The notes under the pieces are model-generated. The model was given only the letters and a program-made list of their open reading frames with translations. It searched no databases and was not told the DNA's origin. From Acidimicrobiaceae bacterium (GTDB lineage: Bacteria; Actinomycetota; Acidimicrobiia; Acidimicrobiales; UBA8190), in assembly GCA_003139255.1 (NCBI GenBank), contig PLIG01000225.1, positions 36,852 to 69,196 of the forward strand: DNA of 32,345 nucleotides, read 5' to 3'. Made by a program: the position numbers and the translations under genes. Of this stretch, positions 24,620-31,625 are shown in pieces; the stretch's first letter is position 1; each line of letters opens with the position of its first letter.

Positions 24620-24814
24620 CTACGCGGTCGCACCTGCTCGCCTCACGTGCTCAGCGCCGGCACTCGCTCGTGCGTCATCGTGGAAAGCTCGACCAGACGC
24701 GTCGACCAGACGTCTCGTATCGCTCAAAGCAGCCTGCGCGACGCCCTTCGCCAGAACCACATGCACGGTGATCGTCTTTCCTGTCGGATCACAGTCGGCG
24801 TAGCTCACCCCCAT
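24620..24814 (-). CDS. Possible small hypothetical protein
   Basis: A 64-codon frame starting at ATG 24814 (or GTG 24808) with the readable sequence GVSYADCDPTGKTITVHVVLAKGVAQAAL. It is placed just downstream, on the minus strand, of a local AT-rich promoter-like stretch at 24830-24860. A GGCGGG ribosome site is weak. It may be a real small protein between the XRE and Arg-rich genes or a chance frame. Confidence 0.3.
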   Translation of the reverse strand: MGVSYADCDPTGKTITVHVVLAKGVAQAALSDTRRLVDASGRAFHDDARASAGAEHVRRAGATA

Positions 24815-24835
24815 CCCGCCGATAATGGATCTTAT

Positions 24836-24855
24836 GTAAAGTTAGCCTAGGTTGG
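24836..24855 (-). promoter_or_regulatory. Weak IdeR/DtxR-box-like sequence near an AT-rich promoter
   Basis: On the minus strand the bases read AACCTAGGCTAACTTTACATAAGAT. The core TAGGCTAAC agrees with the centre of the TTAGGTTAGCCTAACCTAA operator, but the outer half-site on one side does not match. TAAGAT could serve as a -10 element for the small frame starting at 24814. Suggestive only. Confidence 0.25.
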
Positions 24856-24962
24856 GCAAACCGTCTCAGGGTCCCGTCGTTGCAGGCTGCTCCTCCCCCT
24901 TGTGGGCCAGGTCGGCACGGGAGCCTCGAATCTCCGGCACCGTGGACAGCACCGAGGTCTTT

Positions 24963-25283
24963 TCAGAGCCTCTCAGGGCCACGTAGGGATCGATCATCTG
25001 CGAGCGGCTCGAAGTCGATGACGAGCTCGCTGCCGAGGGCACGGGCGATCCGGTCGAGGCTGATGACGGTCGGCGAGACGTGGCCTTGTTCGAGACGAGC
25101 GATCGAGGGCTGGCTGGTCCCCGCCCTCTCGGCCAGCTCGGCCTGGCTCACCTCCGCGCGCTGCCTGGCGACGCGCACCGCGCTACCGACCATGATCGAA
25201 GTGAGAGTGCGCTCGTAGTGTGCGAGAGCGCCGGTCCGGGCGGGCCTGCGGTGGTCGCGGCCCTTGGTGCCCGCTGCTTTCAT
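24963..25283 (-). CDS. XRE/HigA-like helix-turn-helix regulator
   Basis: DNA-binding protein of 106 aa. The Cro/C1-type helix-turn-helix covers residues 33-88 (GSAVRVARQRAEVSQAELAERAGTSQPSIARLEQGHVSPTVISLDRIARALG), followed by a short strand LVIDFEPL, a form seen in antitoxin-type and stand-alone XRE regulators. ATG 25283 follows GGGGAGAGGAAC, a good ribosome site; a longer in-frame start at 25388 is less likely. No toxin gene is adjacent in the usual position. A palindromic site lies about 120-150 bases upstream and is a candidate target for autoregulation. Confidence 0.85.
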   Translation of the reverse strand: MKAAGTKGRDHRRPARTGALAHYERTLTSIMVGSAVRVARQRAEVSQAELAERAGTSQPSIARLEQGHVSPTVISLDRIARALGSELVIDFEPLADDRSLRGPERL

Positions 25284-25398
25284 GTTCCTCTCCCCTGCGG
25301 CTGCTCGGAGGTTCTCGGCGCTCGACATGGGCCGACGAACAGCTTCATGGCGTCCGGGCACACGCCCGTCCAGACAAGTGAACACCAAGGACTAAGGA

Positions 25399-25436
25399 AT
25401 ATCAACGATGGTATATGTGTGCGATGACAAAGCGCC
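25399..25436 (+). repeat. Left copy of 28-base inverted repeat with half-palindrome
   Basis: Bases 25409-25436 (TGGTATATGTGTG, C, GATGACAAAGC, GCC) equal the reverse complement of 26281-26308 at 26 of 28 positions. Bases 25399-25422 also match 26303-26326 in direct orientation at 23 of 24 positions. ACGA (25405-25408) lies immediately outside. It stands between the XRE gene and the DUF3467-like gene. Confidence 0.9.
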
Positions 25437-25482
25437 TCGAGCCCGGTAGCCAGGCCCCGGAGTCCCGAGCCATGATGTGACC

Positions 25483-25836
25483 ATGGCCTCAACCCCGCCC
25501 TCGCCCCTGCCGATGGTTCCCCAGATTCGCACGCCCGAGAAACGGGCCGCTGGCGTTTACGCCAACGGGAGCGGGGTCTGGTTCACGGCCATGGAGTTCA
25601 CAATCGACTTCCTGGTCAGTCTTCCGGTGGAGCAGGGTACCGACCCCAATGGAAATCCCGTCATGATGGCCCCACAAGAGGTGGTCGCCAGGGTCAAGGT
25701 TCCACCACCCCTGGTATTTGAGATCGCAAGCAACATCGCCAACGCCATGGACGGATACGAGAAGCAGCACGGCAAGATTCCTGAGTTCACCGGAGGGGGC
25801 CCTATTGGGCGACCGCCCGACGCCCCTAAGAGTTGA
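25483..25836 (+). CDS. DUF3467-like small protein
   Basis: A 117-aa protein with a recognisable pattern: VYANGSGVWFTAMEFTIDFLVSLP, then EVVARVKVPPPLVFEIASNIANAMDGYEKQHGKIPEF. This resembles DUF3467 proteins (YANxxxVxxsxxEFxxDF, VVxRVxmsPxxAkxlxxaLxxnIxxYExxfG), which have no established function. Base composition is less GC-rich than in the flanking genes. ATG 25483 is chosen; GTG 25477 adds two residues, and neither has a strong ribosome site. It is the first gene inside the inverted-repeat segment, followed 11 bases later by further short frames. Confidence 0.72.
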   Translation: MASTPPSPLPMVPQIRTPEKRAAGVYANGSGVWFTAMEFTIDFLVSLPVEQGTDPNGNPVMMAPQEVVARVKVPPPLVFEIASNIANAMDGYEKQHGKIPEFTGGGPIGRPPDAPKS

Positions 25837-25847
25837 GGTAGCGAAAC

Positions 25848-26039
25848 ATGGACAACACCCCAAGCCCCATCTTCTTTTCTGCTACAGAGCCGGGCCTAGC
25901 GGTCGTGACGAGGTCGCCGCTTAGCCGACGACTACCGCAAGAGGAAGATGGCAACCAAACTGATCTCAGTCAAGTCCGCAGTGGGCGACTTTCCTCCCTC
26001 AATCGTCCGCGTCCACCTGAATCGGGTGTCTCTCATTGA
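25848..26039 (+). CDS. Possible small protein (63 codons)
   Basis: ATG 25848 follows TTGAGG at a usable distance and opens a 63-aa frame beginning MDNTPSPIFFSATEPGLAVV. The second half is polar and of ordinary composition. It overlaps the 51-aa frame from 25948 in another phase; a frameshift between the two is conceivable. Low confidence. Confidence 0.3.
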   Translation: MDNTPSPIFFSATEPGLAVVTRSPLSRRLPQEEDGNQTDLSQVRSGRLSSLNRPRPPESGVSH

Positions 26040-26103
26040 AGGCATCCCGATCCGCTTCCGCTGTTTGGAGCGTGGTCCAAAGCTCCCCCAGGTTCGGTTG
26101 TAG
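25948..26103 (+). CDS. Possible small basic protein (51 aa)
   Basis: ATG 25948 follows AGAGGAAG at very short spacing and encodes MATKLISVKSAVGDFPPSIV and then VRLNRVS-like residues VHLNRVSLIEGIPIRFRCLERG. The frame is open upstream to a TGA at 25906-25908. Its composition, rich in Ile, Val, Lys and Leu, is more protein-like than that of the overlapping 63-codon frame. A GC hairpin follows its TAG stop within 7 bases, which supports a real transcript end. No family is recognised. Confidence 0.45.
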   Translation: MATKLISVKSAVGDFPPSIVRVHLNRVSLIEGIPIRFRCLERGPKLPQVRL

Positions 26104-26109
26104 GGACTC

Positions 26110-26125
26110 GGCCCCAAGCGGGGCC
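26110..26125 (+). terminator. GC hairpin after the DUF3467-like operon
   Basis: GGCCCC (26110-26115) pairs with GGGGCC (26120-26125) around AAGC, a few bases after the TAG at 26101-26103. No T-run follows. The position suggests a terminator for the small plus-strand operon. Confidence 0.5.
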
Positions 26126-26280
26126 CTGGACAGCGGTGTTGCTCCAGCTCTAGTTGCCTCTACGCAGGCGGCGCTCGCTTCCCATACGGCCGCGTAGCGT
26201 CGTCGACGCTGTTCCTCGATGTCTTCTGATTCGTCAAGCGTGGGTCTTAAACTACACCTTTGTCGTTTTACATAACAACT

Positions 26281-26326
26281 GGTGCTTTGTCATCTCACAC
26301 ATATACCAACGATGGTATATGTGTGC
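26281..26326 (+). repeat. Right copy of the inverted repeat, with a perfect 13-base palindrome
   Basis: CACACATATACCA (26296-26308) and TGGTATATGTGTG (26313-26325) are perfect reverse complements around ACGA. Bases 26281-26308 are the inverted mate of 25409-25436. The site lies in an AT-rich stretch (26240-26325) beyond the 3' end of gcvPB. It may be an operator, a recombination site or the end of a small mobile unit. Confidence 0.92.
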
Positions 26327-26386
26327 CCGGTCTTGCGGGTGGTGGACGCCCTCGTTGTTCGGCCTTGGTCGAGCAGCCCGAGCGCG

Positions 26387-27958
26387 TCAGCGGCGGGTGT
26401 CGTAGGTAGGTACCAGGCTACGAGCGGCGCGTGCCTCGTCCACCCGACGCACGGGGGTCGTGCGAGGAGCCTCGGTTGCCTCCGCGGCGCCTTCGGGCGT
26501 GCCAGCCCGTGCGACGATGCGATCGCACGCCGAAGCGAACGCCTCGAGCGTCTGGAGGCTCTCGGTCTCGGTCGGCTCGATCATAAGAGCTTCTTCCACC
26601 GTGAGCGGGAAGTACACGGTGGGCGCGTGAAAACCTTCTTCGAGCAAGCACTTGGCCACGTCGAGCGCCCTCACGCCACTTCGCCTCTTGAGCGAGACGG
26701 CCGAGAGCACACACTCGTGCATGCAGGGACGGTCGTAGGGAGCATCGAAGGTTCCCGAGAGTCGCTTTCTCAGCCAGTTGGCGTTGAGCACAGCACGCTC
26801 TGCCACCTCGCGCAGCCCGTCGTCGCCGTGGACGAGGATGTACGTGAGGGCGCGTGCGAGGACGAGAGCGTTGCCGTGCCAGGAGTGGACGCGACCGATG
26901 GAACGCTGCGGTGTGGTCCATTCGTAGCGCGCACCCACGCCGTCGACGCCGGGATCGACCCTTCGGGGGCGGGGGCCTGGCAGGAACGAAGCCAGATGCC
27001 TCGACACCGTCACCGGGCCTGCTCCTGGCCCACCACCTCCGTGAGGGGTGGCGAAGGTCTTGTGAAGGTTCAGGTGCACGATGTCGAAGCCCATGTCGCC
27101 CGGGCGGACGACCCCGAGGATCGCGTTCAGGTTCGCCCCGTCGTAGTAGAGAAGGCCGCCCACCTCGTGCACCGCCTCGGCGATGGCGACGATGTCCTCT
27201 TCGAAGAGCCCGAGAGTATTGGGGTTCGTGAGCATGATGCCGGCGACCTCGGTGTTGAGAACACTTCGCAACGCCTCGAGATCTATGCACCCGCGAGCAT
27301 TGCTCTTCACGGTCACCGTCTCGTAGCCGCCAAGGGTCACAGAAGCAGGGTTCGTGCCGTGAGCCGAGTCCGGTATCACGACCTTGCGCCGGGGCTGGCC
27401 CTGTGCTTCGTGCCAGGCACGCATGAGCAAGAGCCCCGTGAGCTCGCCTGCCGCGCCGGCGGCCGGCTGGAGCGTCGCGCCCGCCATCCCGGTGATGGCG
27501 CAGAGGGCCTCTTCGAGCTCCACGAGCAGCGCCATCCAGCCCTGGCTGCAGCTGGCCGGGGCCGCCGGGTGGACGTCTGCGAGCCCGGGGAGCGAGGCGA
27601 CCTCGTCACAAACCTTCGGGTTGTACTTCATCGTGCACGACCCGAGCGGATAGGCGCCGAGGTCGACGGAGAACTGCCGGTGGCTGAGCCGGGTGAAGTG
27701 GCCCACCAGGTCGCGTTCGGACACCTCGGCAAGTGCCGGCGGGGCGCCGCGTCTGTGTACTTCGGGCAAGAGCTGCTCCAGGGGCGCTTCGGGGACCTTG
27801 GTGGTGCGCAACTGCCATGCGCGTCTGCCCGGTTCGGAGAGCTCGAACAGGGTCGGCTCGCTGTCGTGGCCGAGCAGAGGCGCGCTCGCGGCGCGGCCCC
27901 CCGCGCAGAGGTGTGCCTCGCTCTTCTCGGGATGAGTCATCTCTTCGGGATCAGTCAT
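26387..27958 (-). CDS. gcvPB: Glycine dehydrogenase (P-protein) subunit 2
   Basis: PLP-dependent decarboxylase half of the glycine cleavage system. The 523-aa product has LGSCTMKYNPKVCDEVASLPG, TLQPAAGAAGELTGLLLMRAWH, IPDSAHGTNPASV, MLTNPNTLGLFEEDI, and the cofactor lysine Lys300 in NLHKTFATPHGGGGPGAGP. It is the separate C-terminal-half type of P-protein, found with gcvPA. The ATG at 27958 overlaps the gcvPA stop (ATGA); an ATG at 27940 is also possible. The last 35 residues are variable and rich in Ala, Arg and Thr. Confidence 0.96.
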   Translation of the reverse strand: MTDPEEMTHPEKSEAHLCAGGRAASAPLLGHDSEPTLFELSEPGRRAWQLRTTKVPEAPLEQLLPEVHRRGAPPALAEVSERDLVGHFTRLSHRQFSVDLGAYPLGSCTMKYNPKVCDEVASLPGLADVHPAAPASCSQGWMALLVELEEALCAITGMAGATLQPAAGAAGELTGLLLMRAWHEAQGQPRRKVVIPDSAHGTNPASVTLGGYETVTVKSNARGCIDLEALRSVLNTEVAGIMLTNPNTLGLFEEDIVAIAEAVHEVGGLLYYDGANLNAILGVVRPGDMGFDIVHLNLHKTFATPHGGGGPGAGPVTVSRHLASFLPGPRPRRVDPGVDGVGARYEWTTPQRSIGRVHSWHGNALVLARALTYILVHGDDGLREVAERAVLNANWLRKRLSGTFDAPYDRPCMHECVLSAVSLKRRSGVRALDVAKCLLEEGFHAPTVYFPLTVEEALMIEPTETESLQTLEAFASACDRIVARAGTPEGAAEATEAPRTTPVRRVDEARAARSLVPTYDTRR

Positions 27959-29319
27959 CGAAGAGCCTTTGTGAAGCTGTCGACGAAGGAATCGATCTCG
28001 GCGCGAGTACGGCGCTCGGTGACCGCCACGAGCAGCCCGTCCCGGCGAGCGTCGGTGTACGTGTCGTCGAGGGATATGCCCGCCAGGAACCCTTTGTCGG
28101 CAAGGCGCTCGATCAGCACGTCCGCGCCGAGCGGGAGCCGAAGGGCGAACTCGCTCATGATTGGCGCCGACACGAGTGGCTCCACCCCCGGCACCGCCAA
28201 AAGAGCCTTACGGCAGTAGTGGGCACCTCTGGCTGAGCGAAGTGCCACTTCGGCGATGCCCGAGGTGCCGAGCCAACCCATCTGTATGGCGGCGGTCACG
28301 GCCATGAGCGTCTGGTTGGTGCAGACATTGGATGTCGCCTTCTCGCGCCGGATGTCCTGCTCGCGTGCGCGCAAGGTCGTCACGTAGGCGCGCCGCCCAT
28401 CTACGTCGACCGTCTCTCCCACCAGGCGTCCGGGCATACGCCGTACATGGGTGGACCTGCAGGCGAAGAGGCCGAGGTACGGGCCGCCGAAGCCGAGTGG
28501 CATGCCGAGGGGCTGCCCCTCCCCCACCACCACGTCGGCTCCCCAGTCTCCGGGCGAGCGGAGCAACCCCGCGCAGATCGGATCGAACGCCACCACGAGA
28601 AGCGCCCCGGTGCGGTCGCACAGCGCACGAGCTTCCCCCAGGTCCTCGAGGCAGCCGAGGTAGTTCGGGTACGCGACCACCACCACCCCCGGAGCTCCGC
28701 CCTGCGCCACCGGCCCACCTGGCACGACCGAGGACCAGTGTGTCGAGCCAGCGACCAGAGGGATCTCGACGACCACGTGCCCGGTGCCCGCGGCGAACGT
28801 CTGTAGCACCGAGCGCCACGACGGGTTCACCCCCTGCGACAGCCACACGAGCTCACGCCCCGTGGCGTTTAGCGCGAGGTTCGTCGCCTCCACCAAGGCC
28901 GCGGCCCCGTCGTAGAGCGAGGCGTTGGCCACCTCCACACCTGCAAGCCGGGCGACCAGGGTCTGGAACTCGAACAGAGCCTGTAGCACGCCCTGGGCGA
29001 CCTCGGGCTGGTAGGGGGTGTAGGAGGTGACGAACTCCGAGCGCGAGGCGAGCGCGCGGGTGACGGCCGGCACCTCGCGGTCGTAGGCGCCGCCCCCGGC
29101 GAAGCAGACCAGGTCCCGCCCGACGGGGCGGTTCGTGGCTGCGAGGTCGTAGATGTGGGCGAGCACATCGGGCTCTGGCGCCCCAGGCGTGAGACCCGTC
29201 CCCCCTGCAAGGCGGAGCGCAGGGGGGACCGCCGCGAACAGCTCTTCGACGGACGACAGCCCGAGGAAGCCGAGCATCGAGGCGATCTCGGACTTCGTGT
29301 GAGGGGTGTAGCCGCCCAT
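27955..29319 (-). CDS. gcvPA: Glycine dehydrogenase (P-protein) subunit 1
   Basis: N-terminal-half subunit of the split P-protein, partner of GcvPB. The 454-aa protein begins MGGYTPHTKSEIASMLGFLGL and contains FAGGGAYDREVPAVTRALASRSEFVTSYTPYQPEVAQGVLQALFEFQT, ASLYDGAAALVEA, and REQDIRREKATSNVCTNQTLMA, all family signatures. ATG 29319 overlaps the gcvT TGA as TGATG; an adjacent GTG would add one residue. The gene order gcvT-gcvPA-gcvPB with overlaps indicates one operon. Confidence 0.96.
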   Translation of the reverse strand: MGGYTPHTKSEIASMLGFLGLSSVEELFAAVPPALRLAGGTGLTPGAPEPDVLAHIYDLAATNRPVGRDLVCFAGGGAYDREVPAVTRALASRSEFVTSYTPYQPEVAQGVLQALFEFQTLVARLAGVEVANASLYDGAAALVEATNLALNATGRELVWLSQGVNPSWRSVLQTFAAGTGHVVVEIPLVAGSTHWSSVVPGGPVAQGGAPGVVVVAYPNYLGCLEDLGEARALCDRTGALLVVAFDPICAGLLRSPGDWGADVVVGEGQPLGMPLGFGGPYLGLFACRSTHVRRMPGRLVGETVDVDGRRAYVTTLRAREQDIRREKATSNVCTNQTLMAVTAAIQMGWLGTSGIAEVALRSARGAHYCRKALLAVPGVEPLVSAPIMSEFALRLPLGADVLIERLADKGFLAGISLDDTYTDARRDGLLVAVTERRTRAEIDSFVDSFTKALR

Positions 29320-30470
29320 CACGCCACCTCGGCTCGCGAGGCGCTCGTACCGGGGCGAACGAACGGCAGTTCGGCGAGTCGAGCCGGGACTGGTCTGCTC
29401 CTGAGCTCGAGCACCACCTCGTCGCCGTCTTCGATGCGCGCGCCGGTCGCCACGAGGGCCATCGCTATCCCGCGCTCTAGCACCGGGGAAAAGTTGCCAC
29501 TTGTCACCGTCCCCACGATCTGTGCACCGTGGTGGACCAGACCACCGTCACGAAGAGGTTGGCGTCCCTCGGCCACGATCCCGCGCAGAATACGCGAGGG
29601 ACCGGTCCGCCGCTCGTGCTCCAGGGCGCGCCGGCCTCGGAAGTCCCCCTTGTCCCAGCTCACCACCCAGCCCAACTTCGCCTGGAGCGAGGTGATGCCA
29701 GGCCCGAGCTCGTGGCCGTGAAGCGGCAGGCCCGCCTCGAGGCGCAAGGTGTCACGCGCGCCGAGCCCCGCCGGCACGACGCCCGTCTCGAGCACCGCGC
29801 GCCAGAAAGAGCCTGCCACCTCCACGGGAAGCGCACACTCCACGCCGTCCTCACCCGTGTAGCCGGTGCCCGCAGCGGTGCAGCTCGCACCCTCCCAGGT
29901 GAACGAGCCCACCGCGAAGCGAGGAACACAAGCCGCATCGGGGGCGATCCTCGACAGCAGACGACGCGCCTGGGGTCCCTGCAGCGCCACGACCGCCCTC
30001 GTGGCCGTGGTGTCGGTGCCACCGATCGCCTCTCGCACGCGCGAGGTGTTCGAGGCGTTCGGCATGACGTCGAAGATCTCCTCGGCGGTCCACCAGACGA
30101 TCAGGTCGTCGACGACAGAGGCGTCGGCGTCGTCGAGCAGGTGCGTGTACTGGGCGCGTCCCGGACCTATTTTGCGCAGGTCGTTCGTGAGGACCCGTTG
30201 GAGGGTGTTGAAAGCGCCGTCGCCCTCGACTCGCACGGTGCCGAGGTGGCTCACATCGAAGGCGACCGCCGCGCTCCTGCAGGCCCGGTGCTCGACCAGG
30301 GTCCCGCGAGGGTACGCCAGCGGCATAAGCCATCCCCCGAACTCCACGAGCTTCGCCCCGAGCGTGACGTGCTCTGCTTCGAGTGGAGAACGCCGAAATC
30401 CGGTCCGTCGTGCCGCATCGGCGTGATCTGGCGCGCCCGCCGATGCCGGGGAACGCTCCGGGGCGCTCAC
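29319..30470 (-). CDS. gcvT: Aminomethyltransferase (T-protein)
   Basis: Transfers the aminomethyl-derived carbon from the H-protein to tetrahydrofolate. The 383-aa protein has a N-terminal extension of about 28 residues and then SPLEAEHVTLGAKLVEFGGWLMPLAYPRGTLVEHRACRSAAVAFDVSHLGTVRVEG, followed by YTGEDGVECALPVEVA, GLGARDTLRLEAGLPLHGHEL and VTSGNFSPVLERGIAMALV. The conserved GARDxLRxEAG box of the folate site is present. GTG 30470 is used; it lies 9 bases after the preceding gene. No gcvH is visible. Confidence 0.94.
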   Translation of the reverse strand: MSAPERSPASAGAPDHADAARRTGFRRSPLEAEHVTLGAKLVEFGGWLMPLAYPRGTLVEHRACRSAAVAFDVSHLGTVRVEGDGAFNTLQRVLTNDLRKIGPGRAQYTHLLDDADASVVDDLIVWWTAEEIFDVMPNASNTSRVREAIGGTDTTATRAVVALQGPQARRLLSRIAPDAACVPRFAVGSFTWEGASCTAAGTGYTGEDGVECALPVEVAGSFWRAVLETGVVPAGLGARDTLRLEAGLPLHGHELGPGITSLQAKLGWVVSWDKGDFRGRRALEHERRTGPSRILRGIVAEGRQPLRDGGLVHHGAQIVGTVTSGNFSPVLERGIAMALVATGARIEDGDEVVLELRSRPVPARLAELPFVRPGTSASRAEVA

Positions 30471-30479
30471 GCGATCAGC

Positions 30480-30872
30480 CTATGCGGCGGGCGAGGAGCT
30501 ACGCGGCGGGCGAGGAGGACTGGAAAGCCCGTGCTTGGCTAGAAGGGCCATGTAGTCACGCTGATAGAGCAGCTTTACCTCCACCTCGGGATGCAGCTCT
30601 CGTAGGCGACGAACTTTCGCGTTCTTCCGGGTGACGAGCCTCTGGTTGAGCGTGGTCAGCTCCAGGAAACAATTGTGCTCGGGAAGGTAGAAATCGGGTC
30701 GGAACGCCGCCTTCGGCGTGCCATCGCAGTGCCAGTCGAGCACGAACTCCACGGGTTCGTACTCCCAGCGCACGCCGTAGAAGTCGAGGAACTCGGCGAA
30801 CTGGCGCTCGGAGTCGTGGGCGAACTGGAACTTCTCGACGTCGGCTCCTCGGCTCGCGCGCACAGATGTCAA
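30480..30872 (-). CDS. PD-(D/E)XK-fold hypothetical protein
   Basis: A 130-aa protein whose core, WEYEPVEFVLDWHCDGTPKAAFRPDFYLPEHNCFLELTTLNQRLVTRKNAKVRRL, looks like a restriction-endonuclease fold: Glu23, Asp60 and Glu71-x-Thr73, with the basic residues Lys83/Lys86 possibly replacing the third catalytic position. The later LLYQRDYMALLAKHG is typical of a conserved small actinobacterial/chloroflexal family. The TTG at 30872 overlaps the MerR stop; GTG 30863 is an alternative. Placement between merR and gcvT in one direction suggests co-transcription. The substrate is not known. Confidence 0.7.
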   Translation of the reverse strand: MTSVRASRGADVEKFQFAHDSERQFAEFLDFYGVRWEYEPVEFVLDWHCDGTPKAAFRPDFYLPEHNCFLELTTLNQRLVTRKNAKVRRLRELHPEVEVKLLYQRDYMALLAKHGLSSPPRPPRSSSPAA

Positions 30873-31423
30873 CCGCTCGTGGCCTCTTTCGCTGTCGCGA
30901 CCCGGCTGCGGTTCACCCGGGAGTGATCGCTGCCGCGCGCGATCTGGACGATGGCCGCATCGAGCTCCTCCACCACCCCCGACAGAGGGACGATGTTCAG
31001 CACACCCTGGCCGCCTCTGAGCAGGTCGACGACCTCACCGTCGCTTCGGGCGAGCACGGATCCTGATCCGACGAGAACGAGGTTCGCCGAGGCCAAATCG
31101 GCTCCGAGGCCTTCGCGTAGGCATTCCAGGGCGCGCCGTGCGCGCTGAAGTGAGATGCCGGAATCGAGGAGCTGCTTGATCACCTTCAGCTCGAGCAAGT
31201 CCTGATACGCGTAGAGCCGCTGCGTCCCACTACCACGCGCGTCGGCTATCGAGGGCCGAAGAAGCCCGGTGCGCGCCCAGTAATCGAGCTGACGGTAGGT
31301 GATTCCTACGAGCTTGCACACCTGAGGACCACGGAACCCGTCGGTGTCGGACAGCGCGTCCTGGGGGCTTGCGAGGTCGGAGATGCCAGGGAGCTGGGCG
31401 GCGTAAGGCGTTCTCGAGACCAT
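30869..31423 (-). CDS. MerR-family regulator, Rv1828/Rv1830-like
   Basis: DNA-binding regulator of 184 aa. The winged helix region covers residues 30-85 (GFRGPQVCKLVGITYRQLDYWARTGLLRPSI, then SGTQRLYAYQDLLELKVIKQLLDSGISLQRARRAL) and the C-terminal part reads SDGEVVDLLRGGQGVLNIVPL. This resembles the mycobacterial MerR proteins near gcvH, garA and gcvB. The effector is unknown. ATG 31423 follows GGAGGGAG. Here it precedes the nuclease-like gene and gcvT, so a role in glycine cleavage control is a reasonable guess. It is divergent from the dienelactone hydrolase gene. Confidence 0.9.
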   Translation of the reverse strand: MVSRTPYAAQLPGISDLASPQDALSDTDGFRGPQVCKLVGITYRQLDYWARTGLLRPSIADARGSGTQRLYAYQDLLELKVIKQLLDSGISLQRARRALECLREGLGADLASANLVLVGSGSVLARSDGEVVDLLRGGQGVLNIVPLSGVVEELDAAIVQIARGSDHSRVNRSRVATAKEATSG

Positions 31424-31502
31424 TTACGACTCCCTCCACCTCAGGTGCAGGTTCATCCTAACCGGTTTCCTCACATCGAGGTAGTTACGACGCTGTCACC
31501 CG

Positions 31503-31531
31503 CCCCGAGCCCGCTTCTGCGGGGCTCGGGG
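31503..31531. terminator. Strong GC hairpin between the merR and hydrolase genes
   Basis: CCCCGAGCCC (31503-31512) pairs with GGGCTCGGGG (31522-31531) across a 9-base loop that can itself pair further. It stands between divergent starts at 31423 and 31626, so it may be the terminator of an unseen small transcript, a leader hairpin of the plus-strand gene, or an operator. Confidence 0.45.
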
Positions 31532-31625
31532 TCCGAAGTCTTGGTGGTCCGGGATGTGTCCCCACAGCCCCAGGTCGGCGGGCTGTCCGTGGCCTCAGGG
31601 GCGCCGGGCGTCGTCCTGGGCCAAG

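Noticed and set aside
24700-24720. Short duplicated TCGACCAGACG
   Set aside because: Eleven bases in two copies inside a doubtful frame; too short to support a call.
26282-28219. 645-codon plus-strand frame over gcvPB
   Set aside because: Antisense to both P-protein subunits and begins within the palindrome; no family pattern.
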